In this document: positions 45,276-56,620 of the stretch, in pieces | Layout: each line of letters opens with the position of its first letter | Numbering within the stretch: position 1 is the first letter of the stretch | Source: Lunularia cruciata | Lineage: Eukaryota > Streptophyta > Marchantiopsida > Lunulariales > Lunulariaceae | NCBI GenBank assembly: GCA_948567375.1 | Contig: OX419761.1 | Span: forward strand, 14,944,501-15,008,500 | Reading direction: 5' to 3' | Length of the DNA stretch: 64,000 bases | Notes under the pieces: model-generated | The model's database searches: none | Told to the model about the DNA's origin: nothing | The model's input: only the letters and a program-made list of their open reading frames with translations | Position numbers and translations under genes: made by a program

Positions 45276-48200
45276 ATGGCTACACTTTCCCATGTGGGGT
45301 CGCCTAGAGCGGGTCGGGATACACCATGCCCGGTGTGTCACCGACGCTTTACCTCGCAAGGGGTAAAGACCCATGTGTGAAGGATGCACAAGGACTATGA
45401 TTGGACCACTTGGGATGCCCACGTGAGACGAGCGACCACATCGACAGCAGTGACACTCGGGATTACGCACGCTTCTTCTATACCTTCGTTGATCGTTCTA
45501 AGGATACAGATCGAGTCGTGGGAGTGGTTAGCTTCTCAGGCAGGTTGCATTTTGGGGTTATTTGAGACTAGTTTTCCATGTCCACGTCTATTCCATAGGC
45601 TACCCCACACACTCCATGATGAGGCTAGACAGGCTTTTTGCCTACCACTGGATCGTTTGGCACGAGATCCCTTGGACGAGTTAGCGTGGTTCCTATTCCA
45701 CCTACTCCCTCGATGGTGTCTTCGTTATGCTAGAGGGAGATGTGCGGGGCATAAAGAGGTGGCGGCTAGATTTCGTCAATTCCGAGCGGGGGATTGGGCA
45801 GCCCTTCAGGAGGAGTCTGTTAGGGCTACACGATTTAGGAGACAGACATCGCCACAGGATACCACAGATTCCACTCGATTACGACGATGTAGGACATTGG
45901 GTCAGGCGGGAGAGTTTAGTAGAGCAGCACGAGCACTACACCCTTTGTCTATAGCGAGTGCTTCTGATGAGACCATCTCTTCCCTACGCTCATTGCATCC
46001 TATAGCAGTAGAAGGACTACCACTAGAGGTCTTAGATTATCAGCCTGAGCAGCCTTTATGTCTTGATAGGTCACTATTTGCACAAGCTTTGTGCACTGCC
46101 CCTCGCCTTTCCTCAAGAAGCTTGTCAAGGATGGTTTATGAGCACCTTAGAGATTGCTTCCAGGCAGATGATCCTTCTAGTGGTTTTACCGAGTTGTTTC
46201 AGGTGGCTGCAGCAATAGCGAGAGGAGATATTCCTATGTCGGTTAGTCGGGTCTTAGGTGCTAGTCGACTTCTTGTGATCGAGAAGGACACGGGAGGCAT
46301 TAGACCGATTGCTATTGGAGAGATCTTTTTGCGTTTGGTCAGTCGTACCATTGTCCTTCAGCATCGTTCTCACTTTCGACAGCACCTTAGTCCACATCAG
46401 TTTGGAGTAGCTACACTTGGAGGATGTGAGGCTATATCTCTAGGCATTAGAGCACTCCTAGATATCCATCCGGAGTGGGTCGTCCTACAGGTGGATGTTG
46501 AGAACGCTTTTAATAGCGTCTCATGTGCATCCATCTTTAGAGAGCTTAGGGAGGCTGGTGGATCCTTGGCGAGTCTTATTCCTTTTGTGCAGTCTTTTTA
46601 TGGCTCTCCTGCTTCCCTTTACTACCAGCATGGTGGTTCACAGGAGGGAGCCACCGTCTTGGAGTCAGCTGTTGGTACACGTCAGGGAGATCCTTTGGGA
46701 GGGCCTTTATTTGCCATGGCTCACTTTAGAGCTCTCCTGTCTACTACTTTGGCCATGCCAGGTTGTGTATTTCCATCCTTGGCAAATGATACACACATCA
46801 TAGGCCCTGTAGATTAGATTAGGCAGGCCTTTGACTACTTGACTACCGAGCTACATCTAGTAGGCTTGAGAGTCAAGGTGTCAAAGTGTAGGGCATGGTG
46901 CCCTTTAGGTATCCCTCCCCACCTTGAGCTTCCAGAGGGGTGTATCACATCCACAGAGGGACTTCGTGTTCTTGGAGTGCCAGTAGGATCGGAGGATTTT
47001 GTCACACGCTTCATGGACGCTGCCCTTGCAGAGGATGTTCTCCATGTGGATGACCTTCCATTACTAGGAGATCCGTAGGTGGCATTTGGTATACTCTCTT
47101 CCAGTATTGCTCGTCGACCATCCTACCTCATCCGTACAGTTCCTCCCTCACCGTCCTTCCTATCACGTCTGAGAGCATTTGATAGGAGGATTATGGGAGT
47201 CTTTGGTGATATTATTGGACCAGGGACTTTTGAGTGTGTGACAGGGGATTTGGCACGTAGACAGACGGCTCTACCGATCTCATGTGGTGGGGTTGGCTTG
47301 CTTTCTATGGAGGAGATGGCACCTATAGCGTTTTTGGGTAGTTGGGCTCTCTCGGCACCCCTACTTGCCTCTCGTTTTGTGGTTGCTGATAGGCCGGTTT
47401 TGGAGACTTATGTGACAGAGGTGGAGGGAGGATCCTTTTCTCTCTAGGTGTTATTGCGGCAGACGAGAGATAGTCTATCTCCACGAGCACGAGAGGGTTT
47501 TCCACCGTTTGCTTCACTATCGTCAAATTGGACTAGAGGTCTACAGTCTTCCTTGATGGAGCGACAATGTGAGCATACGCTACATTCTCTCTTAGTTGAC
47601 TCGTCCATTCCTCAGGCTACTAGAGCACGTCTACGCTCTTGCTCCGGCAAGGGTGCAGGCTCGTGGATCCTAGCTCGACCATGCATTAGGGCTTTCCGAC
47701 TCGCACCGGCTACTTTCTCTACAGCGATGAGGTTTCGCCTAGATTTGGTCCACACATCTGCATCTTCACTACTCACTTGTGAGTGTGGTTCTACACTAGA
47801 TGCAGCGGTGGTCCACATGACACGGTGTCCTTTTGGAGGACAGAGGATAGCTACCCATGATGCCATTAGAGACATAGTGTTTGCTATGGCACGAGAGAGT
47901 GGATACTTGGCTTGGAGGGAGCGTTCGTATGCATTGCAGACGACACGTGTCAGGGCAGACTTATACCTGGTCCGAGATGATCAGGTGACAGTAGCGGATG
48001 TCGTGGTGACGGACCCTACGCGTGATACAGTTTCGGAGGGAGTGATTACCCATCCCCCTGGATGGGCGGCGAGTGCAGCAGCAGGTCGCAAGGTCTCCAA
48101 GTATAGGGGCATGCAGCGAGGTCACCTCTTTGTTCCCCTAGCCTTGGAGTTATATGGAGCGATGGACACGGCATTTGACACATTTGTCAGGGAGTGCGCG

Positions 48201-48443
48201 AGAGCTTATCATGTTAGGCGTAAGGGGGTACCACTCTCACTCTCATACTTTGTAGCTTACTTTAGACAGCGTGTATCCATTGCTCTACAGAGGGCAGTGG
48301 CTGGTGCAATCCATAGGAGAGCAATCACATTAGGTGATGTTTCTTCGGATGCTCCAATTGTGTGTAGACCGTACGACTTGCATAGCTCGGATATCTTAGG
48401 TGCGGTAGGGCAGATTTCTCATACAGACTCTATTGGGGCTTAG
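45276..48443 (+). pseudogene. RLE-class non-LTR retrotransposon polyprotein (copy F, best copy)
   Basis: One frame of 1055 codons interrupted by four stops (codons 35, 514, 601, 724) and no frameshift. It starts MATLSHVGSPRAGRDTPCPV. A C2H2-like finger uses C18, C21, H33 and H38. RT motifs: RPIAIGEIFLRLVSR (about 342), VDVENAFNSV (about 406), GTRQGDPLGGPLF (about 467), and the active-site box LANDTHIIGP (about 502), where the usual Asp-Asp is Asn-Asp. Then a CX1CX9HX3C knuckle (C835, C837, H847, C851) followed by RIATHDAIRD, and an endonuclease with D895 (RADLYLV), D908 (VADVVV) and lysines near 937-940. Knuckle plus RLE downstream of RT is the layout of R2-type elements, which nick DNA and prime cDNA there. 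All stops fit CAG to TAG or CGA to TGA. Confidence 0.88.
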
Positions 48444-48535
48444 CCCCATGTTACCTTTTTTGTCTCTCCCTTGTAGGGCTTGATTGATGGGGTCTTCCCA
48501 TCCTTCATTTTTACTACGCAGTCGCCTTTTTTCTC
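48444..48535 (+). other. 3' UTR of the RLE element with a hairpin at 48486-48502
   Basis: About 90 nt, conserved in copies A-G: CTCTCCCTTGTA..GGCTTGATGGGG..CTTCCCATCCTT..GTCGCC. GATGGG and CCCATC pair around a 5-nt loop. In R2-type elements the RT recognises 3' UTR structure to start target-primed synthesis; I infer a similar role. No poly(A) tail is seen at the 3' ends. Confidence 0.6.
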
Positions 48536-50029
48536 TTCTTCTAAACATACCTATGCCCCTAAAGAGATACATCCTTTATCCTTGCTTTCAACTGCACTGA
48601 TATATACACGTGCAGTAACCGTCCACTGTTTATGTACGCAAGTAATGTACAATGCCCGGTTATCGGAATTACCAACTCCGGTAGTAGGAGTTAGTCAGTC
48701 AAGTCAGTCAGTCCTAGACAGAATCAGACCGTTTCACGAGGAGTATGCCGAACAGGTGCAGAGATGCCGGGGACATGTTTGATGAGACACGTAATACCCC
48801 GTACAGTCAATGTGTAACATGGTGATTTACTGCAGTAGGTCGAGAAGTTGGTAACTGTGCTGTTCTCAACGCGCAGATCGATTGTGTCACAAGCATTGAC
48901 AGGACCCGCATTCGTGGAGCTTTTCCCCGGGTACGGGTTAAGCAATGGGGATGGAGGCTCCAGTCCTGGCCGGTGAAGAATAAAACGGTTGTCGAAGTGA
49001 TATGCTAGAATTTTTCGGAACTTTCGGGCAAACCCAACGGTTTTTCTGGACGGGAACTGTTGTCGGAATCCGTTGAACTGGATCCACTGGAGAACTATAC
49101 TCTGTTATTTGTCCTTCCCTAACGTTGGGAATGACATGGTTTACACGAGGAAGCTCGGCATTTGGTGTGGAGGGAGGGGAGGTGGATTGCATTCAATTGC
49201 TAGCAAAGGTTACTGCTAGATGCTCATGCGCTCGAGGAAATAACGAAGAGGTGTTCAATTCGATAGAAAGCGGGATGTCAGGGCTATTGTTTGAAGGCCA
49301 GCTGGGACTTGAAACTTCGTCAACGAATTCTAAGTGTAAAGGTAAACTAGGCAGCAAACACTGTAGAGAAATCCGGGGCTATCTTGCAGCAACAGCAGTT
49401 TGGTTATGAAACTGCTGTACTGTGATGTCGCTGTGTGGACGAGGCACACTCTCCATGTGCGTAGCCCGGTGCCTGGAGTCTGGAGCGTTCAAACAGGAAG
49501 GAGCTCGTTCGTTTGAATGCTTGGTTGTACAGTACAGTCTACTTTGCGTAAATAGGGATCCATGTGCACTGACGGTGGAGAAAGAAATGTATTCACGAAA
49601 GTACCCTGCCACAACGGTGGCTTCGTTCGGCGGTCATTGAATTCAGTTGTTGGATTTTGGCTGTGTATTTCCATCAACTTTTGACGTTTTTGGCACTTCT
49701 GTTCTCCAAGTCGAATCACAGCTTGGAGACAGGTGAGACTTGGTAAGACTTAATAATGGAGCCGACCTCGGTCAAATATAGCCAACTGCGCATCTACCCC
49801 TCCTGTCTAGCTTTAATATGAATTCGGATGTATCTAGGTCGGTTCATTAGATACGGCATACATGACAGACTTTGGAAGAAGATTTTGATGGACAACTTGC
49901 AAGCGTACTAATGTGTCCTTCCTAAGGGGACTCGCACTGTAAGCTCAAAAGTCAAAGGTTCCAACTCTAGATGCATTTTATACCTCAAAGGTACATCGTT
50001 TGCGTCTGCCGTTGCTTATTCTTTGGTAA
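48536..50029. other. No gene recognised
   Basis: Moderate-GC DNA with several short open stretches on both strands (for example 48938-49192 minus and 49125-49409 plus) that overlap each other and show no domain. Possibly host intergenic sequence. Confidence 0.5.
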
Positions 50030-50128
50030 CATTGAGGCTTAGCCCCATGTTACCTTTTCTGTCTCTCCCTTGTACGGCTTGATGGGTCTTCCCATCCTTC
50101 GTTTTTCCTATGCGGTCGCCTTCTTACT
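50030..50128 (+). mobile_element. RLE non-LTR retrotransposon, 3'-UTR-only copy G
   Basis: From TTGAGGCTTAGCCCCATG to TATGCGGTCGCCTTCTTACT, the last few coding bases plus the full 3' UTR, with the hairpin GATGGG-TCTT-CCCATC intact. It is the least diverged 3' UTR next to copy F. Confidence 0.85.
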
Positions 50129-51927
50129 TTCTTTGGTTACATGGAAAGTAGATATAGTGTTGAAAAGATGTTATCTGAACTCACTTCAGCATCAAATCTC
50201 TCCAAGGTAAAGCCGTAAGCGGGTTCTGTCGTGGTGTAAGGGCGTGGAACATCAGATAACCTATCACAAACCAGAACTCAAACTGTCGTACGGTACTCTA
50301 GATCGGAACCTGCTATTGATTCATGTACGCGGCTTGCGGGAAGACTTTGCTAGACGCCACGTGGCTACCAAGCATCACAAGTGCAGTGCAAACAGCAGTA
50401 AAAAATGCGAGTTATGAGCCATGACTTGCAGTCTTCTGTCAGCATGAAGATCATTGAACTCTTCATGGCTGATGTAGTCGTTGAAATTGCTATACTTTAC
50501 CGCTGCTGTGTCCTGTCTTCCACAGGCTGACCTGTATGATAGGCGGCCAAACGGCTCTACGAGCTACAGTAGCCATCGAACTGAAACTTCGGGCGTGGTT
50601 TATCAATGTAAGGACTTGAAAGTTACGTCTGCTAATTCCTATCATTTATGTTGGTTGTCTCTGTTAAAGACACAAATGACATGAACTTCAGATATCCTGC
50701 AGTGATAGTGCACTATCTACACTTTCTGATTTCCCAACAATAGACGTCTTGTCCCGGTAGCAGGCCATGTTAGCGCATATACTCATTTCTCAGATACAGT
50801 ACGTACTTCTTTGATAATCGTCATGGGTGGATCATACCGTCCTAGCATAGGTGTTAGACAAGTAGTTCGGGAAATCCTTTTCTCGGTCTTTCTTCGAACC
50901 AATACTCTTCACCAAGCCTTCTTTCCGTTTCTTCTAATGAAAATGACACATTGGCGTTCCATTTGGATCCCAGATTTCACATATTTCTTCCTCGTAATCA
51001 TGTGATGAATACTCGCCTTCGTTTAATAGATCTCCTCCGTGTGAAACATGTCCTCTCGATGAGAAATGGGATCACTGCTGACACGGAATACTGTGCTAGG
51101 AATAGCGGAGTTGTTTATACAGACGGTCTTTGTAGAAACTGACCACCACTTGAAATAATGGTAAGCCCTTCATTTAGTGGCCGGTATTCTTTGGAGGAGT
51201 TGCCTTGTGGACTGGATACAAAAAAACCACATGTGAAGTTTCATTTCGGGTTTCATTTTGAAATTTGAATCACAAGTAGATATGTCATTCGACTACAAGT
51301 AATTTTGTGAAAATCTATCTGGCCTTTTCTCGGGCGTGATTGATTACCGAGACCATGTATGTATTCTTGTACACACTAGCACTAGGGGGTTTCAATATTA
51401 GCGTTATGGGTCCGCAAAAGATTTTACAGGCACTTCGAAAAGATTGCATGGGGACTCTGGGAATGGAACTTTGGGAAAGTTTATGGGCAATCCACAGAAT
51501 TCAGTAAAAGGTTGCTGAATCCGTAAAGGGTGACTAAGAAATTGTAGGTTACGTTTAGTAACAGTCATAACTGTTACTATTACGACTGGTTGTACATGCA
51601 AGAAACTAAGGTTCTGGGTTCTTCCCGTAAACATTAAGTTAGAGTATTAATTTACCTTAATTTGAATTTGGGACTCGGAGGAGATGTGCAGCAATTTTGG
51701 TTCTCGTTGCTTCCACGTTCGCAGTACAGGCTCATTTTGGTCACATCAGGATCATTTTTTGTCTCGTTATTCACATTCGCAAAAGTCATTTTGGTTTCGT
51801 CGTTCACAGGCAAGCAAATGGTCATTTTGGGCACGATCAAGTTAGTAACATTTATCGTGAAGGGTGGGAAGTGCATTCGTGAATTTACACATTTAGCATT
51901 TTACGTTGGCAGGTTATCCGGATCCCA
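50129..51927. other. No gene recognised
   Basis: Contains short open stretches (50481-50684, 50811-51005, 51662-51943) with no recognised domain. Host-like base composition. Confidence 0.5.
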
Positions 51928-52182
51928 TTGTACTCGGCATTGAGAGACATTGCATTGCATTTTGCACTTGGTGCGGGGATACCCGGGATATCATTAGTAT
52001 TTATACTTTGGAAAATGCCGCAATCTAGTAGTGGGTACTTACCAAGAAAACAGAAAATAGGTAAATATTCCCAGAGGAGTATTATCAAGGATCTTGAGAA
52101 TGAGCATGCCTTTTTGAATTCACATGAGTATTTAAATGATTTAGATGATCTGAGTGACATGATAGAACTCTTGTTGAAATAG
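51928..52182 (+). CDS. Hypothetical 84-residue ORF
   Basis: Starts MYSALRDIALHFALGAGI, with a hydrophobic segment at about 15-28, followed by a charged part ending DLSDMIELLLK. A splice-acceptor-like TTGGCAG lies just upstream (about 51912), so it could be a last exon rather than a complete gene. Not assigned to a family; it may be chance. Confidence 0.2.
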   Translation: MYSALRDIALHFALGAGIPGISLVFILWKMPQSSSGYLPRKQKIGKYSQRSIIKDLENEHAFLNSHEYLNDLDDLSDMIELLLK

Positions 52183-52337
52183 TGCGATTTTGCAAATTGT
52201 CATTGATATCTTGAAATGAGAATTTCTCCTTGTAATTCAAAATTTGTGATGAAATATTTGAGGGATCTTGATCCAAAGCTTTTAGACAGCTCGCGAAAAT
52301 GGATATTTATTCTCTTATGCTTTGGTAGATCTTTAAT

Positions 52338-52360
52338 CTCATGATCTTTAAGATCATGAG
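52338..52360. repeat. Near-perfect 23-bp palindrome
   Basis: CTCATGATCTT and AAGATCATGAG flank a single T, followed by GCTTTTAG. It could be a transcription-factor dyad or a terminator-like hairpin; no gene is nearby to judge by. Confidence 0.6.
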
Positions 52361-53065
52361 GCTTTTAGAAAACCATACAAGAGGAATCAGACCTCCATAT
52401 GGATCAAATTAACCCTTGCTCGTGACCGATTGGTCACCATGGGAATCCGGTATGTGTTGCTTGTGGCTTAAATATACGGGATAGGAGTGTTGGGTCAACA
52501 ATTGGATTCACCGAGAGAGTCATGACTATCAATTTTTGGGAAAGAAGTGGAGTGGCCGAATCAAGACAAGAAGAAAAGTATTTCATCAACATTTGCTCAA
52601 AAGGTTTCTAATGATGCGTGACATTAGTGGATGGAACGTTGTTCTCCTCGGTAACTCGACCAACTATTGACGGTTAGCTCTATTTTAGCCATCAGCACTT
52701 GTATCCCATTAATTGGGAAATGATCTGCAATAATAAAAGAAGTATAATTTATTTTATAGGAAGTAAGGGGATCCATGATTTGATATTTGATGTATGGTTT
52801 TTTGGTTTCTACATGTGTCCATGATTTGATATATGATATTCAAGGGTATTTTTTAGTTTATTGTATTGATGATGCTTTAAAGTTCTTATTTTTGTTGCAT
52901 CTAAATTTAATGCCAAGGTTATGTCATGGTGTGACAATGACCTACTTAAAGAAGTCTCCTATTTGGAATAAATCAAACCATAGAGGAGCGTCCAGTAATT
53001 TTGAAAATAATCAGTAGCTTCTTGACGATTCCAATTATTTACCCATGAATCATTTGGTGCCATCT
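52361..53065. other. No gene recognised
   Basis: An open stretch at 52787-53017 has no recognised domain. Confidence 0.45.
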
Positions 53066-53434
53066 TTCAAGCAAGTGTGATAGAAAACAAGCAACTCTTT
53101 AACAAATGTGTTTCTTGGACCCGCATTGTTAATGAGCATTGTATAGGGATGGTAAAAGCTAGATGGCATTTTCTTAAAGAACTATGAGTGCAACTCAAAA
53201 ACCCCAATAGAAATAGATATTTGTTGATGTGGATCAGCATATGTATCTTCAAGCAAGCGCAAATAGAAGACAAGCAACTCTTTAAAAAAATGTGTTGCTC
53301 AAACCTGCATAATTGACAAGCATTGCATAGGAATGCTAAAAGCTAGATGGCATTTGCTTAGAGAACTAAGGGTGCAACTCAAAAAACCCTGATAGAAATG
53401 CATATTTGTTGATGTTGATCAGCATATATATATA
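53066..53434. repeat. Direct tandem duplication, about 182 bp x 2, diverged
   Basis: Both units run from TTCAAGCAAG through ACAAGCAACTCTTTAA, AAAGCTAGATGGCATTT, GTGCAACTCAAAAA to GATATTTGTTGATGT or its variant CATATTTGTTGATGT. Starts at 53066 and 53248. Ends next to a short (TA)n. Origin unknown. Confidence 0.8.
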
Positions 53435-54000
53435 TATCTAGTTTTAAATATTTTTTCAATTAATAAATCAAACTTATGGTTAGAGGAAGATGTCATTGAA
53501 GAGATGAGAATAGAATATCCAAACCCCAAAGCTGAGCAAGGTAGAGAGAAAATTTAAAAATAGAGTTATGTAGCATTGTCTCATTTTCACCAAAAAGTTG
53601 GTGGTATGTTAAATGAATACAAACAAACATTATTTGTACATTTTTCAAGTTCATTTAAATTTTTTCTTTCCAACACTCTTTCTCTCAAACATTTTTTTCT
53701 AGATGTCTCTTTGTAGAGTGTTGGATGCATAATATTATGAAGTTCATGTTTGCAATAGTTTGTATGCATTGGTAGACACTTGTGTCATATAAAATGCACT
53801 CTAGTGTGCCCATAGGTGCTTGTGTGAGATGTAACAACACACCAATGTCCAAATTGCACTATTTCACCAAGAAATAGTTCATTCCTATGAGAATATAGTA
53901 AAAAATAACAACATACAAAGGAAATTATCACATTATGGTTCTATATTCCCATCTCTTTGACTTCTTGGACAAAAACTACTTCTTGAAGAGTGTAATATCA
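53435..54000. other. No gene recognised
   Basis: AT-rich; nothing supported. Confidence 0.45.
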
Positions 54001-54571
54001 CCATATAAGGTGCATCATGAAAAATCACAAAGGAAAAATCACTAACATTAAGAATAAATCCAATTCAGATTCTAAAAGTGATGTTCTAGTTCAACAAGTG
54101 TTAAATTTTCCAAGCAATTTCAAAAGGTCCCTAGCAAAGCTAAGTTTTCCACACCAAAGTCTTATTCTTACTACCAAATTCACAATTCCTTGCCACAATA
54201 TAAAAAGGCCCACTAAAGCCTTATTATTTCCCTTAAATGGCACTTTGCTATTAAACCATTCTCTACCACTTAGGCAAAACAAAAAGCACACCAAAGCACA
54301 AAAAAGGCTAGTGAAGAATTGGAAATCCCTCACAAAGTCAAGAATAGTCTTCACTACCAGTTCTTTAGAATTCTTTTCTCAATTACAATACAATCCTTTT
54401 TAGTCTCATCAAGGCACCACTCTTCAAAAAATCACTCTAGTTTCAAGGATCAAACATACATGAAATTTAGTGACACTTACTTCAAAGACTCATAGAAATG
54501 ATAGATTCATTAAGAAGTTAATGTAAACAAAAGTTGAACAACATGGGCACTTCCAATGCAACATTTATAAT

Positions 54572-54679
54572 ATTGTCAAACTCAGAACTAACTTCTGCCA
54601 AATCTGCCAATGCTCACCTTATACTATTGTCATACTCAGAACTAACTACTGCCAAATCTGCCAAATGCAAACTACCAAA
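54572..54679 (-). repeat. 54-bp tandem duplication
   Basis: Two units beginning ATTGTCA (54572 and 54626), each with TCAGAACTAACT, CTGCCAAATCTGCCAA. A multiple of three, consistent with a coding repeat in the relic above. Confidence 0.75.
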
Positions 54680-55516
54680 ATTGTCTTGGTTGACAACTAA
54701 AAACTACTGTCTAAACTGTGCTACCAAACTCTACCTTCTACTGCACACAATCTCTTCCAAATCTCTTAAGAGCATGAAGGACTCTAATTGGTACCTAAGT
54801 TCTTCACTTCTCATCGTTTGCTGCTAACTCAACCTTCAAGTTCTGCTTTATCTCCATTGTCTTCTTGATAATTCTTTTTGCTAAGTCTATGCTCCTACTT
54901 TGGTAAATCTACATTCCTATGCAATAAATTGCTCTTAATTTTCTTCAACTCCTTCAGCTTGGATGCCAAAAATTTGTAGTTCACATACTCCTCTAACATT
55001 GCTCTCCACCGTTGAAAAAATGTCTCCAACACTTCCTTTGCGAGCAGTTACAATCAATTTGATGGTTACCCTTTGGCCACATTCTCCTATTGAGGTACTA
55101 GACTAGCCACCATTGATTGCTTATCAACCAAAAAATCAATCATCACTTGCACTATAGACAAGTTCTAACTCACCTTTGAACCTTGCACTCTACCTTGTTC
55201 AACCTAGCAAACTACATGCTTCCAAGACTCATATAACTTTGATTTAGCCTCCATCTGAAATTTCTCTAGAGCCTTTTTTTTAGCCTCCTTACAAAGCAAA
55301 TCCTTTGTTAGACCAACTACCATAGTGTACTCAGATCTCTACTCATCCATTCTTACTTTCTAAAGATAGGCAATATCACTCTCCAAGTCTTTAATCCTTT
55401 GCTTTTGCAATTCAATGATTTCTCTTTCTTTTTCTATTGCAATTGCAAACCTTCCACCTGTTTTCAAAAATTGTTCTACTCTTGAGGATGTTCTTATAAA
55501 GACTATTTCACCTATG

Positions 55517-55714
55517 CTAGCTCTTGCTTTAGCAAAGGAATCTATGACTTGTAAGACACTACTACCAATTGCAATTTGTGCACTAGCTCTTGCTTCAAAA
55601 AAGGAATCTATGACTTGTAAGACACTACTACCAATTGCAATTTGTGCACTAGCTCTTGCTTCAGTAAAGGAATCTATGACTTGTAAGACACTACTACCAA
55701 TTGCAATTTGTGCA
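55517..55714 (-). repeat. 66-bp tandem repeat, 3 units
   Basis: Units start CTAGCTCTTGCTT at 55517, 55583 and 55649. They are nearly identical apart from a few bases after GCTT. On the minus strand each encodes 22 residues including AQIAIGSSVLQVIDSF. Near-identity of the units against decayed surroundings suggests a later expansion. Confidence 0.92.
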
Positions 55715-56200
55715 CTAGGTCCAACATATTCCTCATCTCAGCCACAATCCAATATATATAGGGTACATCTAATTAAGGAAATCCATAACAAGCACTATCA
55801 TCCCTTCACAACTTGCATCACATTGACATCTCTAGCTTCACCTTGCATCATCACTCTTCTAAATCCCTCACTCATTCTTGTTCTCTCTAGTGAAGGCACT
55901 ATCTTCATATTAAGTTTGACTCGATGTCGGCTTGGTCTTCATCTTTCAAATAAATAAATCTCTTGCATCACTATAGGCTCTTGATTTTCTTCAATAGCTA
56001 CCACCTTATTCTCTTCTTAAATCTAGTCTACATGACCTTGGACTCTAGAAATTTTAGTTTCTTCTTCCTTGATAACACAATGGGTTCTCTATCTCTCACT
56101 TTCCTCTTAGTCTCTTCAAAATCTGCATCCTCCTTTTGAATTCTTTTAGGGTTGTAGCCCCACCCGCCTTGCTAGAGAAGCAACCATCAAGTATTGTGTT

Positions 56201-56439
56201 AAACATCTCTTACTCACTCTGGATCAAAAGCTTCATCTCCACATAAAAGTGAATTGCAAAGGGTACTTTAATATTGAGATCTTTGGTTATTGAAGGCATT
56301 ATGCCTATCCTGAGTTTGACTATGAAACATATGTGCCCAATGTCATGTGTACATATATCATTACACAACATACAATGCTATGAATATTATACACTATAGA
56401 AGTACAACTCCTACAAAAGTCATATATGAACTCTAAAAT
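56201..56439. other. Spacer between coding relic and P3 LTR
   Basis: Includes, on the minus strand, a repeat of the LTR start (about 56300-56440) as also seen after the P1 LTR. Confidence 0.4.
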
Positions 56440-56615
56440 ATCACAATAATTAGTTTAGTACACACTTTGAATCACAATCAACTCAGATCAGAACTCAATC
56501 TTGAGCTCAATAATCGACCAACAATAGACATTGATTACAATCAAGCCACACCTCCTCTAGCTTGGAGACTCCAACTAATGCTCACTAGCCTTTGTCCACC
56601 ACAGCCAAGAACTTG

Positions 56616-56620
56616 AAAGC
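56616..56620. repeat. Target-site duplication AAAGC (left)
   Basis: AAAGC at 56616-56620 and again at 57347-57351, immediately on both sides of the solo LTR. Copy P1 has a single AGCTTTTGAGTTCTTGG at this point on the other strand, an empty site that confirms the insertion. Confidence 0.85.

Larger units (their letters stand above)
54001..56200 (-). pseudogene. Decayed coiled-coil coding region (gag-like relic, PHD family?)
   Basis: The minus strand reads as protein over long stretches with almost only TAG stops. Near 55440-55340 it encodes AIEKEREIIELQKQRIKDLE, a clear coiled coil; then VVGLTKDLLCKEAKKKALEK and KSKLYESWKHVVC, and later VQVMIDFLVDKQSMVASLVP. It also carries a three-times repeated 22-residue unit (55517-55714) and a two-times repeated 18-residue unit near 54572-54680. 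It lies downstream, in the minus direction, of the P3 LTR, where gag would be expected. The function is inferred only from position and the coiled coil. Confidence 0.45.

Noticed and set aside
51662-52182. Multi-exon host gene around 51.7-52.2 kb
   Set aside because: One acceptor-like site and a hydrophobic ORF only; no recognisable family, so kept as a low-confidence hypothetical ORF.
54017-54403. 128-residue plus-strand ORF
   Set aside because: The minus strand of this region carries the more convincing coding relic; the plus ORF is compositionally biased and without domain.
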